A stretch of 64,000 nucleotides of DNA from Basidiobolus meristosporus CBS 931.73 (GCA_002104905.1 MCFE01000138.1:62001-126000), one strand, 5' to 3'. Positions 1 to 12,015 are shown, counted from the stretch's first letter. The notes: generated by a model not told the origin, from the letters alone. Made by a program: numbers and translations.

Positions 1-1620
1 CTCTCCTAATGGGGTTAGACTTGGCAGCCAGAGCAAATGTTTCCTTAATGTCTAGTCCCTGGATCTGGGAATATCCATTGGCCACCAATCCAGCCTTGTG
101 CGTATCAACAACACCATCTGAGCTTATCTTGAGCTTGAAGACCTATCTACATCCTATTGGCTTTCTCCCATCTGGTAAATATGCCAGTTTTCACGTTTTT
201 GCCTTGATGATTCATTGGTACTCCTGCTGCATGGCTTGTTGCCACATAGTATCATTTGGACTTTGCATTGCTTGTTCCAGATTCCAAGATTTGGCACATA
301 AGGCAAGATAAGCTTCTTCATGATCATTGGATGTTTGCCACCAGGATTCAGTGGCATTTCTAACTCTGGTGTATATCCTAACTGGGATAGTTGGCTCTGA
401 TCTGGAACTAGTAGAATTATCATCTGTATCTGGCTGAACTTGGTATGTATCTTCTTCATTTGTATTGCTTGTATCATCAGGTAGCAGGCCAATGATTTCA
501 GTATCTTTCTGATATTAATTTTCCTCAAATACAACATCCCAGCTCTTGATCAGCTTCTGAATTCTGCCATCATACACTCTATACCCTTTAGTATTGTCAC
601 AATACCCAGAGAAGATCCTTTTTCTACTCTTTGGTTCCAACTTGGAGTGTTTCTTGTCAGCGATGTGATAAAAAACAGCACAGCCAAGGATCTTGAGATG
701 CTGGAGGTCTGGCTTCTTGCCGGTGTATGCTTTCAAAGGGTGTAGAATCATGTAATGCTGGAGGTCTGGCTTCTTGCCTGTGTATGCTTTCAAAGGGTGT
801 AGAATCATGTAATGCTGTTGTTGGTCATCAGTTTCTGATGGATACCATAGTAGCAATAGATTCAACCCAAAGCTTATAGTCCATTCCCTTATCATGCTGC
901 ATAGATATTCCCATTTCTACTATTGCTCTATTTGCACTGTCTGCTACTCCATTTTGCTGTGGAATATGAGAACAGTAATCTGTTGAAGTATACCAGTAGA
1001 TGAGCAGTATTCCCCTCCATTGTCACTTTGTAATACCTTCAGTTTACACCCAGTTTGTATTTCTGCCATGTTCTTGAAGTGCCTTACAGATATTCAATTT
1101 GATCAGAATTGAGTAATTTAGGTCCAAAACAAGCTGATTTTCACCAATTGGCTCATTTTTGTTCCCCATTGTGTCCTGGTCTCCTATGCCATGTCTTCCA
1201 GTTGGTTTCAGCAGATTAAGCAGTGTCAACATATGCAGGTACAATGATCTTGCCTTGTAACTTGTATTTGTTGCAATCTCTGATTTCCAAAGCTAATTTT
1301 TGTCCATTTTCACTCAATATTGAGCAGCTCAGCTTAGTAAAAAAATTGCAGTCCTTGAGCAGTTGCATTACTGACTGAGAGTAGGTTCTTAGCTTTTCCA
1401 GATATGTAGAGTATGTCAGTCAGTTTTGCTGTTGTTGCCCCTGAGCTATTGCTCATATTTAGTTGTATAGACCCACTGGCAGTAACCTCCTGTGCAGAGT
1501 TATCTCCCAGATAAACCTTTCTTACAGGAATAGTCTGTACTATCTGGTACTATATTTGAATGTTAGCCCTGAAGTAGAGCCTATACAAAGCACATATGAT
1601 GCCAGAAAGTTCCAGTGGAC
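1..1620 (-). pseudogene. Ty1/copia pol remnant (protease C-term to integrase)
   Basis: Read on the minus strand, this stretch carries pieces of a copia-type polyprotein in several frames. Near 1410-1530 is the protease/integrase junction, with words like LTDILYIS and NLLSV. At about 1000-1040 the integrase core phrase around DNGGEY is visible. At 515-895 the end of the integrase reads GKKPDLQHLKILGC, SKLEPKSRKRIFSGYCDN and DVVFEEN, which is the usual copia order. Several stops and frameshifts separate these blocks, so it is dead. A 57-bp in-frame tandem duplication doubles 19 residues just before the GKKPDL motif. The window edge cuts the element, so reverse transcriptase is not seen. The family assignment is firm; exact ends are not. 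Confidence 0.8.
698..814. repeat. 57-bp tandem duplication inside the copia integrase
   Basis: Two nearly identical 57-bp units lie head to tail and differ at about one base (ttgccggtg versus ttgcctgtg). Because 57 is a multiple of three, the duplication keeps the integrase frame and repeats the 19 residues ending in TGKKPDL. Confidence 0.85.
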
Positions 1621-1655
1621 CAAGATAGTGCCATGCATTTTTGTGATATGTTACA

Positions 1656-1940
1656 AGCCTGTGCGGCTAGATTCAGAGTGCCATGGGTATTGTGTATCAG
1701 ATGCATATTTTCAGTCAGTCTGTGATTGCTCACATCAGGTACAACGCTGATCTCAAAAAAAAGGTTCAAAAATGGATATCCCCAGCCCAGTTGGTGAAAC
1801 ACAAGGGCTGCTTTGCATGAGGATGAGGGACTGTATTTCCCATTCTATGGCTAATTGATGGTCCACCCAGCCTCCCTGACATACTATGGCACTATTTGGC
1901 ACTTATTGCTCAATGTGGCACTATCCAATGGAACAAGTCT
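1656..1940. mobile_element. Harbinger-related non-autonomous element (MITE-like), copy 1
   Basis: About 285 bp that recurs at 13431-13716. Both copies begin AGCCTGTG, run through a shared body with a run of seven or eight A's, and end in GGAACAAGTCT or AGAACAAGTCT preceded by a TGGCACT-rich tail. That right end matches the terminal inverted repeat of the large Harbinger elements in this window. The left end is more diverged. It has no coding capacity and interrupts copia-like sequence on both sides. A target duplication is not clear. Confidence 0.6.
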
Positions 1941-2350
1941 AATAACCATGTTGATTGAATATTCTGAGGTGTAAAGATTGTGATGTCAAAAACTAGAAGA
2001 TTTACATGTTGTTTACCAGAAGGTATTGTGATCAGGAGTATAGCATTCATGCTTTGATAGTGCTTACTAACAAAGGTATGAAGCTTGTTACAGAAGGTCT
2101 CAAATATGTTTACAATGTTTGCAGTCTTTTGAGCAGCTAAGCTTGCCAGCACATATTCCAGATTACCAGTACTTGATTTACTCATTCAAGGTAAGTTCCT
2201 ATCAGCATTGGGTAGGTGGAGTATGTCAGTCAGTTATGTTATCCTAACCCCCAATTTATCACTCATATTCAATTTATGGAGCTACCTGCGGAAACTCTCA
2301 GTGAATAATTGTTTCACCACTACATACTTCCTGTAGGAATAATCTTTTAG
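1941..2350 (-). pseudogene. Second Ty1/copia protease-integrase fragment
   Basis: Minus-strand translation near 2160-2345 gives LNMSDKLGVR, LTDILHLPNADRNL and SKSSTGNLEYVLAS. This is the same copia protease/integrase junction seen at 1410-1530, in a diverged copy. It lies just beyond the MITE-like insertion, so either the MITE entered a copia fragment or two fragments were joined. There is no open frame of useful length. Confidence 0.5.
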
Positions 2351-4640
2351 TTGCAAAACCAATTCCCTCTAGCTCAAATACATTGTCCTGCTGCAAAGCC
2401 AATACAGTACTCTTTACTACAGTTTCATGCATTCACTTTTCCTGTCATAAAATGGCTATTACTCTGTTTTGCAAAGTTTGCTTACTCCATTTGTACTTTG
2501 TAGCTACTTGTTAGTACATGGACTCTCTTATCTGGCTACCTTGCATTATATTGTAGCCACACCAAATAGAAGTTCTGATCTGATACTTGAATGTCTAAGT
2601 TGGATCAGTTTTTTGCCAAAGCATTTAGTTTCATGATTGGCCTAATGGTATTTCAGCAACATATGTCAAATTAGCAGTATTTAGTCAGCAAATAACTCTG
2701 CAGATTCTTTTCAGACAGAAATCAATACATAAGGTATGATCTAACTGGGTATTGATAATGCAGTTGAATGAGTTGGCAGCCACAACCTACATTAGGAACT
2801 ACAATTAGGCAGCAAATGATCTGGCAAATATATAGAAGGAGCTGCTGGTACATCAACAAAGATAAGTTCAAGTATTAGTGAATCAGATACCAGCTCAAGC
2901 TTCCTATTCCTCTAAAACTCTCAATTCAAGACTTGTAACATATAACTTCTTATTATCTGTCAGGTTCCACCAGTCTCCATATGCATTTGCTGCTCCTTAA
3001 TAGGAGTATAAGCTATACATACACATTCATTTAGCGGTAGAGTGAGCAGGGTATTATATTTGTATTGTCAACATTGGCCAACCCCTTTTGCTCAGTGTTG
3101 CCATTCCTATAATGGGTTGTGAAATATAATATGTAGGCTGCTTCTTCTTTTTAAGCAGCTATCTTCTCCAGTAGAGCTTGCTAGTAGCTGCTTTTGCTAT
3201 GAAGATCCTCTCTGAGGATTATCAGGCTGCCTTGACTTCATTTGGAGCACACATTTGTTCAGACTACCAAGCGCAAACAATGCTCCACAAGGCATTAAAT
3301 GTGTTTTTACCATTGTTGAAATTTAGCAACCTCTTATTTTGCTCCATTTGGATCACTTTCTGGTCCTGTCACTATAAACCATATATTTTTCTCCTACATT
3401 GCTACATATTGATTCAAAAGCCTTTCTAATTTATTCCCTCTTCAAAACAACCTTCATGTGCTGTTTATTTGGGTTTGGCTTGTTTTCCTATTTCTTGATC
3501 CCAAGATTCTCTGTGCTCATGGTGGATATGCATCTTAACTCTCAAAAGTCTATGATTTTTCCATTAAACAGATTCTGCACATGGAGGCTGTTTGTTTTGT
3601 ACTGTTTGCTGGTGGAGGTCTTGCCTAGAATAAATACAGGCTATCAGGGTTCATTATTTGTTGCAATCTGAGAAGTGATTCAAAATATGGATTATGTTAA
3701 GAAATAATGATAAGACCAATAATCAGAAGTTAAGTTGCATCATCTTAGTAGTAATTGGGTTCTTCACTGACTGAGACAGGGTTGCAGGGGTTGAGCCAAC
3801 CTTTAGCTGTGCAATGAAACCAAATAATTCAACCCTCCAGCAGTTGATGCTAGTGATTAGTTACACTTGGTCTCCAGCTGGAGGATGCTATGGGCTTAAG
3901 GTTTTACCCACTTGTTGGTGCTCTAAGATTAGCTCAGCATGATTTTATGCGCAGGTTAGTCAGCTCTAACTCAATTCTAAGAAAACACCCTCATTTTTGA
4001 CAATCTCTCACCTTTATCAACATAAAGTAACATGGCCTTAAGGAGAATATCATGTATATGTACTATTTTACATCTATTTGGTGTAGTTTCATAATGTGCA
4101 GCACTCTTATGTCCAGAACTGCTATGACTAAGAGTAGTCTATGCATCTTATATTCATCATTGATGGTGAATTTTGCCCAGCACTTTTAGTCCATTCCACT
4201 CCTAGATTGTGTTTGATGTCCCAGCTTTACAATATGCGTGCTCATATGTTTTGCTATTGTCAGGGCTGAGCATCTATTTGCTGCAGTGTACAACTACATC
4301 TCTATTTTGATAATATGTTTCTACACCAGAGCTGTTGAAATATTGGACTATTTGGTATCATTCAGCAGCTAAGAATTTACTTGACAACTCTGGACTAGTC
4401 TTGGTCACTGTGGGACTAATTCACAGCCCTAATTTTGTCACTTTCTTCAGATCTACAATCTTATTGTTATTCCCCTATAGCCAGGATCAAATTAGCACTA
4501 TTACCAAACATTATGTATTAACCCTGAAACTGTTACAGACTGCTCCTGAATATTGGGAAGCCCTCCTTACTTAGTATTACAGGTGATTTGCTTCAACAAA
4601 GGTATAAATATTGAGCTTCTTTACAAATAAACTATAGTTC
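2351..4640. other. AT-rich intergenic sequence, no recognised gene
   Basis: Short ORFs occur on both strands (for example 3178-3429 and 4335-4574) but none shows a domain, signal peptide or repeat in another copy. I see no RNA gene or complete mobile element here. The far right end probably includes the LTR of the copia element that begins near 4702. Confidence 0.5.
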
Positions 4641-4703
4641 AAATATTATCACTATATTTTGATAAGTTCCTTATCTTCAAATCACTTCTTAAATTGCAAC
4701 AGA

Positions 4704-4713
4704 TTATGAGCCC
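4704..4713 (+). other. Copia primer binding site (half-tRNA iMet type)
   Basis: TTATGAGCCC is complementary to the anticodon stem-loop of fungal initiator tRNA-Met (GGGCTCATAA). Copia elements often prime from this internal tRNA region. The bases just before it end in CAACA, as an LTR would, and the gag ATG follows 25 bp downstream. The LTR itself was not delimited. Confidence 0.55.
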
Positions 4714-4737
4714 CAATTGCCTTAATCTACTCTCAAG

Positions 4738-5640
4738 ATGACTTCTACTAGCAAACAGAACAATACCAACATCTTCCCTGCAAAGGAGAGGTTTGTTGGG
4801 CAGAGCTACAGACTTTGGAGAATCAAGATGCAGACCCACCCAGAGGAAAGAAAGCATTTGAATATAGTAACAGGAACAGAAGTTGAGCCCAGTGGAACAG
4901 CAGAAGAAGTGAAGAAGTTTCAAGAGAAGGAGAGAAAGGCCTTCAATGCCATAGGGATTGATGTGCAAGATTCCTCCATTGGACAAATCTATGCCTCAAA
5001 TACTGCCAAAGCAGCATAGGAATCCTTAGAGAAGATCATTAAAGCAAAGTTGGTATCAACTAGCTTTATCCAGAACAAAAGTTCTTCAACATGAGGAAGA
5101 AGCCAGATGATGACATGCTATAACTCATTTCCAGAATGGAGACACTTGAAGAAGAACTTTATAGTATCAATGCTGGTGTAGATGATGAAGAAAAGATACT
5201 CTGTTTGCTTTGCAGCCTACCAGACAAGTATGAGCCTCTCATACTTTCTTTTGAAGGTAGAGAAGACAATCTGACTTTAGACCATGTCAACAAAAGACTT
5301 CTTCATGAAGAACTCAGATGTAATGATCAAGCAGAGAAAATTGAAAATAATGCTTTATTCAGCTCAGAAAGGCACACAGAAAAGAAGGGAAAGCAACAAA
5401 TCCAAAGAAAACCTGGTTGCTGTACTACTGAAAAGAGCCAGAGCACTTGGCAAGAGAATGCAAGAAGAACCAAGCAGACAAAAGACAGAAACTAGAGCAG
5501 GAAAACCATGCAACTACTGATGAACACTTACTTGTAACTGTACAAGAGAGTGCAAGTAACCAAAGTTATGAATGGTATATTGACTCTGGAGCATCACAGC
5601 ATATTTGTGGTATAGAGGAATGATTCAGCAACTCTATACC
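4738..5640 (+). pseudogene. Ty1/copia gag-protease, truncated and frameshifted
   Basis: The ATG at 4738 opens a 93-codon frame with a copia gag N-terminus (FVGQSYRLWRIKM). It breaks near 5018 and resumes in other frames at 5136-5495, which contains gag words such as ILCLLCSLPDKYEPLI and LTLDHVNKRLLHEE. At about 5570-5620 the protease motif YIDSGASQHIC is present with its catalytic aspartate. After that the reading degrades within about 20 codons and the integrase and reverse transcriptase are missing. The nearby minus-strand pol remnant at 1-1620 may be the same family, but opposite orientation rules out one simple element. Multiple stops make this inactive. Confidence 0.8.
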
Positions 5641-5762
5641 TAGAGGTTTCACCTGATACCTATGAACACTCTTTTTCCACTTCTTAGCTCCTATCTTGAG
5701 AATTTTTTGCCATTGAGTTGGGGCCACATATTGGTACCTGCATAAAAGCCAGTATTTTGTTG

Positions 5763-6130
5763 TGTTACAAGTCTTGGTATAAGAGTTGTAGAGGAATAGG
5801 GGAGTTTAGCCAGTATTGTATTCACTAAAACTTAAACTGATTTTTATTAAGGTTCCAGCAGCTCCTTATATACATTTTGCCAGATCAATTGCTGACTAAT
5901 TGTATTTCCTAACATAGGTTGTGGCTGATGACTCATTTGATTGCATCATCATCACCCAATAAGATCCTACTTACTATATCTATTTCTGTCTGATAAGGGT
6001 CTGCTGATTCATTTGCTGACTAATGCTACTGATTTCATAGTTAATTTTGATATACTGATAACCTAAACATATACTAATTGATTTGACTAAAAACTGATCT
6101 AATATAAACATTCAAGCGGCAGATCATAAC
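5763..6130 (-). repeat. 3' LTR of the gypsy element with adjacent polypurine tract
   Basis: The segment begins TGTTACAAG and ends in ATAACA on the plus strand, giving TG...CA ends in either orientation. On the minus strand the purine tract AAGGGAGAA (about 6131-6139) directly precedes it, as expected for plus-strand priming. The length is 368 bp. Confidence 0.7.
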
Positions 6131-6141
6131 ATTCTCCCTTA

Positions 6142-8193
6142 CTAAAGTTGAGAGGGTTCTTCTGAATCTCTTTTCTTGTGATACCAATATCTTGATGGTT
6201 CAGTATTATCAGCAAATCTTGCAAGCTTGAGTCTGTCCCTATGCACTAAGTCTTCCCGGATATTGCCTTGTTTGTCCACCAGTTGGTTAGTTGCAAATGG
6301 ACATTCTCTGATGATCTTGAATGGTCCTGTCCATTGTGGCTCAAACTTCTTCCAAGTGATGTTTCTTAGCAATACAAAGTTCCCTACTGTCAATGCTTCT
6401 GGTGTTATAGTCTTATCAAATCTCTCCTTCATCTTTTCTGCAATTTGAGATACTTTGGTATGTGCCTCTTGACATCTTTGTTCCAGTTGCTGGTGTCTAC
6501 TTGGCTGACTGAGTTCATCTTCTAAGGTGTCTGTAAGTTTTGGTTGTGTGAGATCTCCTGGAATCCTTGGTTCACATCCATAAACTGAGTAAAATGGTGA
6601 TTGCTGGGTGGTGTTGTGAACTCTGACTCTGCATGCAAAGAGTGCTTGGTCTATATACTCATCCCATCTACTGACAACTCCATTTGCATACTTGGTCAGC
6701 ATTTTTCCAAATAATCCATTAAACCGCTCAGTGACTCCATTAGTTCTGGGGTGATATGCCAAGGTTTTCAAGTGTCTGATCTGCTGCATTTCCAGGTAAG
6801 CCTCTAATGTCTTTGCCATAAATTTGGCACCTCTATTGGATAAGATCTCCACAGGGCATCCAAACTTCATCAGGATCTCATGGTAAATGAAACTTGCAAC
6901 TTCTTGTTCACTGGCTATTGGTACAGCTTTAGCAACTGGCCATTTAGTGGTGTGGTCAATTGCTACTAGGATCCAACGGTTGCATTTCCTGGTAGTTGGA
7001 AGTCTTCCAATAAAGTCATTTCCCCATCTCTTAAATGGTCTTACAGGCTCCAAAGGGAAGAGTTTGGCAATTCTTTGTGGCTGGCCTTGATTGATTTGGC
7101 AGTTTGGGCATGTTTTCACTAGCTTCTCAATTTCTTGTTTCATTCTGGGCCACCATGCTCTGGCTTTCACAAGACTATAGGTTCCATCAATCCCAAGATG
7201 TCCATATCCATTGTGTAGCTTATGTATTAAATCCAGGCAAGCAACATAAGGACAATAGGCAATAGGGCTTCCATCAACAATTTGGTAGAGTGTTTCATCC
7301 TGTACAATAAATTTGCTGGCTTGATCACGGATTATCTTCTTGATATCTTCATCCACCTCATTAGGAATGGCTTGGTCCTCCAAGTACTTTGGTAATAGGC
7401 TAGGCCAATCTGATTCATGCGCCAAGTTGAGTTGTGCAACTTGATCTAATCTTGATATGGCATCAGCAACTGTGTTGTTTTTTCCAGGACAGTAGACAAT
7501 CTCCAGGTCAAATTGCTGAATGTATTCACTCCATCTTGTCATTCTTCTAGAGAGTACCTTCTGAGTAAATATATACTTGAGGGAGGCATGATCAGTCTTC
7601 ACAGTGCATTTGACTCCTTCAATATAGCATCTCCATGTCTTCAAACAGTGTATTATAGCAAGCATCTCCTTCTCATGGACTGGATAGTTTTGTTCTGCTG
7701 AGTTCAGCTTCTTGGATTCAAAGGCAACAGGGTAGTCCTTTCCCTTGTGTTCTTGACTCAGCACTCCACCAATGGCATTATCTAAAGCATCTGTGCACAG
7801 AGCGAACTCTTTTCTGAAGTCTGGTATTCTTAAGCTTGGCAGCTTAGCAAGTTCATTCTTGAGTGTCTGGAAGGCAGTCTCACAAGCTATGTCCCACTTG
7901 TAGGTATTGTCTTTCTTGAAGATATCAGTTAAAGGGCCTGCAATACTTGCAAAAGACTTGACAAATCTCCGATAATAGCAAACCATTCCAAGGAATGATC
8001 TGAGTTCTGATATGCTATGGGGCTGCTTCAAATTCTTGATTACTTCCACCTTCTTGGGGTCTAAGGTTACTCCTGTGCTATTCACTATGTGTCCCAGGTA
8101 TTCTACGTGTTCCTTGAAGAATTCACACTTGGCTAGCTTGACATAAAGCTTGTTCTCTCTTAGCTTCTTCAAGACCTTTTCAATGTGCACCAA
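6142..8193 (-). pseudogene. Gypsy pol: RT thumb, RNase H, integrase (683 codons)
   Basis: This is the longest open frame in the window. Residues 1-100 are the RT connection. RNase H follows, with acidic residues D135 in ALCTDALDN, E176 in HEKEMLAI and D201 in TDHASLKYI. The integrase zinc-binding H327-x4-H332...C362-x2-C365 comes next. The integrase core has D393 (GNDFIG) and E489 (NGVTERFNG), but the middle catalytic aspartate is asparagine (N453 in LSNRGAKF), while the x35 spacing to E489 is kept. The C-terminal domain (LLRNITWKKFEPQWTGPFKI) is intact and there is no chromodomain. The frame really begins upstream in the RT ORF; the two are joined by a frameshift just after YLDD. Enzymatically the integrase is expected to be dead. 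Confidence 0.92.
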
Positions 8194-8798
8194 GTGATCC
8201 TCTTCTGTCTGCTGTATATTGGTATATCATCTAGGTAGATTATGACAAACTTGTCTAAGTACTCCTGGAAGACAGTCTGCATCAGGGTCATGAAAGTTGC
8301 AGGGGCATTGGTGAGACCAAAACTCATGACTAGGCACTTGTAATGTCCATATCTGGTCCTGAATGCTGTCTTAAGGATGTCTTCTGGCTTCACCCTAATC
8401 TGGTTGTATCCTGACATGAGGTCAATCTTGCTGAAATTAGTGGCTCCATTAAGTTGGTCCAAAAGCTCATCAATCCAAGGTATGGGGTACTTATTCTTGA
8501 CAGTAACTGAGTTCAGGGCTCTGTAGTCAATGCACATCCTAAGTGTTCCATCCTTCTTTTTCACAAAAAGCACTGGTGCTCCCCGGGGTGACTTGCTGGG
8601 CCTGATGTATCCTTGCTCCAATAGCTGATCAGTTTGTCTCTTCATTTCCTCCAATTCCAATGGACTCATTCTGTAAGGTGTCTTGCTCACTGGAGGGCTA
8701 TCTCCTGTGTCAGTGGCATGATCCACATCTCTGATTGGTGGTAGGCTTACAAGCTCATCAGGAAACACGTCCATATATTTCTTCAAGAGAGTCTTGAC
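8169..8798 (-). pseudogene. Gypsy reverse transcriptase, fingers and palm
   Basis: The frame holds RT motifs in order: [32 protein letters not shown], the first aspartate D122 in [21 protein letters not shown], and the catalytic YLDD box at residues 184-187. It is in the same frame as gag-protease upstream but separated by a TAG at 8799-8801. Shortly after YLDD the reading shifts frame: [12 protein letters not shown] belongs to the next ORF. The open frame starts at a non-ATG codon, since it is an internal slice of a polyprotein. Confidence 0.9.
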
Positions 8799-10274
8799 CT
8801 ACTGGGGTGCTGGGGTAGCGGAATCCTCCTGTAATACAGCCATGAGGAACATCTGGGTACCTTTTCTAAGTGCTCTACAGAACTGGGTCTTGCTAAGTTC
8901 ACTTGTCGCACACATACTGGAATTGACCAAGTTGAAATCCAGCCTGGCAGGGAATAGCTCATAGGTCTTGTTGTCTTTTTGGATCTGAGTAGCATGGGTT
9001 CTCCAGTTGATTGTTGGATTACAACAAAATAGCCAGGTTTTTCCAAGTACAAGGTCAAACTTGCAGTTCCCAAATATATAAGCCTGTAGGTCTTCTTCAT
9101 AGTCATTGATCTTCATTCTTACTGGCTGGGTAATACAGTTGATTATGTGAGAGTTCCCATCAGCTGTGGAGACTGAAGTTGATTTGGTAGGTTCCAAATT
9201 GATTCCAGCTTTCAAGGCAGATTGCTCTGATATGTACTCATGCGGTGCTCCTGAGTAAATCATGATCTTGGCAGGCACTCCATTGATTACTCCATTTAAG
9301 TACAATAACTTCCCTGAGTTTGAAATCATTTGGGACAAGTACTCTTCTGTCATATTGAAGGTGAGTTCCAAGTCTTCTTTAAGCTCATCTTCTACATTAC
9401 TGTGTTCATGGGACTCAGTATGGTTGAAGGTTCTTGTTGGCTGGTGTCCATTTCTTCTCTGAGGGCAGTACTTTGCAATATGTCCTTGCTGGTGGCAATT
9501 GAAGCAAAGTCCTTTCTTCTTACATTCTTCTGGGGTAGGTTTCCTCTGCATAGCAACTATTTCCATTGGTACTGCTTCTGACTGTCTTTTTTCATAATGA
9601 TTGTAGCCTTTCTGATTAGTCACTGTAGGCTTCCCAACTCCAAACATAGCTGAGTCATAGTCAATGGCAATCTTGATGGCTTCTTCAATAGTCTGAGGTC
9701 TTTGGTAATTCACTTCCTTGCGAGTTCTTTCTTTCAACCCATCAATAAAGTATTCAACTTGATCCAAGGGGTCCATTCATTCAATTTGTCCAAGTAGACA
9801 TCTGTACTCATAGATGTATTCTTGTACCATTCCTTTCTGTCTGAGTGTCTTTAACTTCCTTCTTAGTAGTGTCTGCTGGTGTGGAGGTTCAAAAGCATCC
9901 TGAATTTCCTACACAAACTCATGCCAGGTAGAGATTGTAGAGCATCCCATCATAGTGGCTGACCTGATTGTGTTGTGGTACCACTGTAAAGCTGCATCTG
10001 CCAGGTAAGAAGCTGCATAATGCAACTTGCTCTCTGGAGCAATTCCTTTAGCTTTAAAAGCTTCTTCAATCTGAAAGAGCCAAGTTCCCAGGTTTTCATT
10101 GACTCTGCCATGGTACCGGTTGACCTTCACACTAAAGTTGCTCTTGAGAGGGCTTTGCTGGCTCTGAGCCATAGTAGTCATTCCTTGTTGCTGTTGGCTG
10201 AGGATCTGGAGTAACTGTTGCTGTTGGGCCAGGATTTGCTGCATGGCATTCTTCCATTCTTGATTGTCCAACAT
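8799..10274 (-). pseudogene. Gypsy gag, zinc knuckle and protease
   Basis: The ATG at 10274 starts gag with a Q-rich stretch (residues 12-35) followed by a capsid-like region (YHGRVNENLGTWLFQIEEAF). Two in-frame stops, 9909-9911 (TAG) and 9777-9779 (TGA), interrupt it. Beyond the second stop the frame continues as 325 codons with the knuckle C91-x2-C94-x4-H99-x4-C104 and then the protease. The protease signature normally carries D-S-G; here it reads IYSGAPHEYIS, so the catalytic aspartate is tyrosine (Y174). A third stop follows the protease. All pieces share one frame, implying a single gag-pol ORF originally. Confidence 0.88.
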
Positions 10275-10315
10275 CTTGAGGGTAGTTTCTTCTTTCTTCA
10301 GGAGGGAGGTTTCTG

Positions 10316-10334
10316 GTTATCACTGATACCAATG
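10316..10334 (-). other. Gypsy primer binding site
   Basis: On the minus strand TGGTATCAGTGATAACC follows the LTR end ATAACA. TGGTATCA is the classical sequence complementary to the 3' end of initiator tRNA-Met. This fixes the element's orientation and its 5' boundary. Confidence 0.65.
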
Positions 10335-10335
10335 T

Positions 10336-12012
10336 TATAAGTCTTGGTATAAGGCAGAGTTTCATTATCAATTATAGTTAATGCATAAAGGGTGATGAAA
10401 ACAGGAACAATATTGCTTGGTGTATTGAGGATCAGAGTTTATGAGGGTAAACTTATATCCAGTCTTATCTGGAAGCATACACTAGTCACCTAAATCATGA
10501 TACACCAATGCTGCAGCACAGGAGATTAGAGCCTCTCAATTTTGAGTATTTGAGCAAAATGATAAAAAATTAATTGATTATATGTGAACAACCTGATACC
10601 CAAGCACTTTGGAGCCCCACATAGCTTAAGCTATCAAAAAAGAAGCAAATAGGTGAAACACAACAAAAATGAACTCACAAAATGGAAGAAAATACACCTC
10701 AAATATTTGGGTTACATCTGCAAAACTCATGATATTAAGCATAAAACACTGCCCTATATTCTTTTCAGCATAATGATATGGTGAAATAAGATAACAGGTC
10801 CATAATAGATATACTAAGACAAATGTTTATGACAAACAATTATCTTCAGATTCCTCAACAGATCCTTGCTATACAGTAGTGCTTATTAGTAAAAGAAGTT
10901 TCAGCACAATATTTTGTGCTGCTATTCTATTTTAGACCTAAAATGGACTCATAACAACTGTGGAAAGTCTCATAGTATTTTTTTACACAGCTAATGCTAA
11001 GGTACTCCCCAGAGTTCCTCATAACATGTTCTACACAGTGTAAATTCATCTGTTGTGGTCACTGAAGTGCAAGTATGGCCTATAGGTCAGATGACATCAA
11101 GAGTCAGATTCTAATTATGCTCAGGAATGTGCTGTCCAAGTGCATAAGATAAATGAAAATTGCATCATCAATCAGCTGATGTCTTGGCAACTGCTCAGTG
11201 GTTGATTAGATCTCAGATGACTAATCACTTGGAAAGCCTTAGCTGATCAGTTGAGGACGTAATGACCACATGTAAATTGATCAGGTGTGACAGCTAAAAA
11301 TAGACTCTGAGGTGGGATAAGTTAAACTGTAACTGGGATTTGTTATCTTTGGGTTAGGGAAAATCAGTTAGGGTACAAGATTTTCAAACGGATAAATTGG
11401 CAAAGTTTTATATGTTGATGCACAACACAATGAAAGCTACAATTTCTCACCCATATATCACTTCTGACAAATGTAAAATGCTTTCTCATTGCCACCAATT
11501 GATGGCACTAATTCACAGCAAATGAGTAAAATTCTCACTTGGGTGGTCTTTGCCACCATTGTACAGTCACAGTTAGTGTACAATAGTATCCTGGAAGTGA
11601 TCAGATCAGTGTCTTTGAGCATTTAACTAGGTCAGAAACAGCTCAAGCTACTTTACTGATGAGGACACATATGTATTTATGCCAATGCAATCCAAGTTGT
11701 TGAACCTTAGGCAGCAAAAAGAGTCTTGGAATGCCCTGCAATAAATCTTTGGTGAACTAAAAAGACCAATGAGTATGAGTCTTTTACAGTGGGTCAAGCT
11801 TTGGACTCAGTGAAGTCTGCACTCAAGCCAAATCAATAAAATGCACATAGGCATACAAAGCAACCATACTGCATAGAAATACTCATCCCATTAGCCATGT
11901 TAACTCTTCAATACTAGTCAAGGCTCTTGTGACTAATTATCAGTTTTCACATACCAGATGGCCCTAAAAGCTGCATTTTGTTATGCAAAACTTGATGAGG
12001 ATGGCAATACAT
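10336..12012. other. Non-coding stretch with one old LTR fragment
   Basis: The expected 5' LTR of the gypsy element should lie just right of 10336, but only the first 21 bp or so resemble the 3' LTR. The rest holds no recognisable gene except the copia-type LTR fragment listed at 11137-11427. Confidence 0.5.
11137..11427 (+). repeat. 3' fragment of the copia-type 695-bp LTR family
   Basis: About 290 bp aligns with the last part of the complete LTRs at 50233-50927 and 51861-52556. Shared words include GTGCATAAGATAAATGAAAA, GATGTCTTGGCAACTGC, GATCAGGTGTGACAGCTAAA and the terminal GTTGATGCACAACA. The 5' half is missing or unrecognisable. Confidence 0.75.
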
Positions 12013-12015
12013 ACT

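Larger units (their letters stand above)
5763..10335 (-). mobile_element. Ty3/gypsy LTR retrotransposon, full order but inactivated
   Basis: Reading on the minus strand the order is primer binding site, gag, zinc knuckle, protease, reverse transcriptase, RNase H, integrase, polypurine tract and 3' LTR (5763-6130). There is no chromodomain after the integrase. The coding frame is broken by three stops (9909-9911, 9777-9779, 8799-8801) and one frameshift near 8190-8215. Two catalytic residues are also replaced. The upstream LTR matches the 3' LTR over only its last 21 bp or so, so it has been lost or swapped. Confidence 0.9.

Noticed and set aside
3178-3429. 83-codon ORF considered as a copia gag fragment
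   Set aside because: Similarity to gag words was too weak, and it does not start with ATG.
6227-7701. Plus-strand ORFs opposite the gypsy pol gene
   Set aside because: Shadows of the real minus-strand polyprotein.
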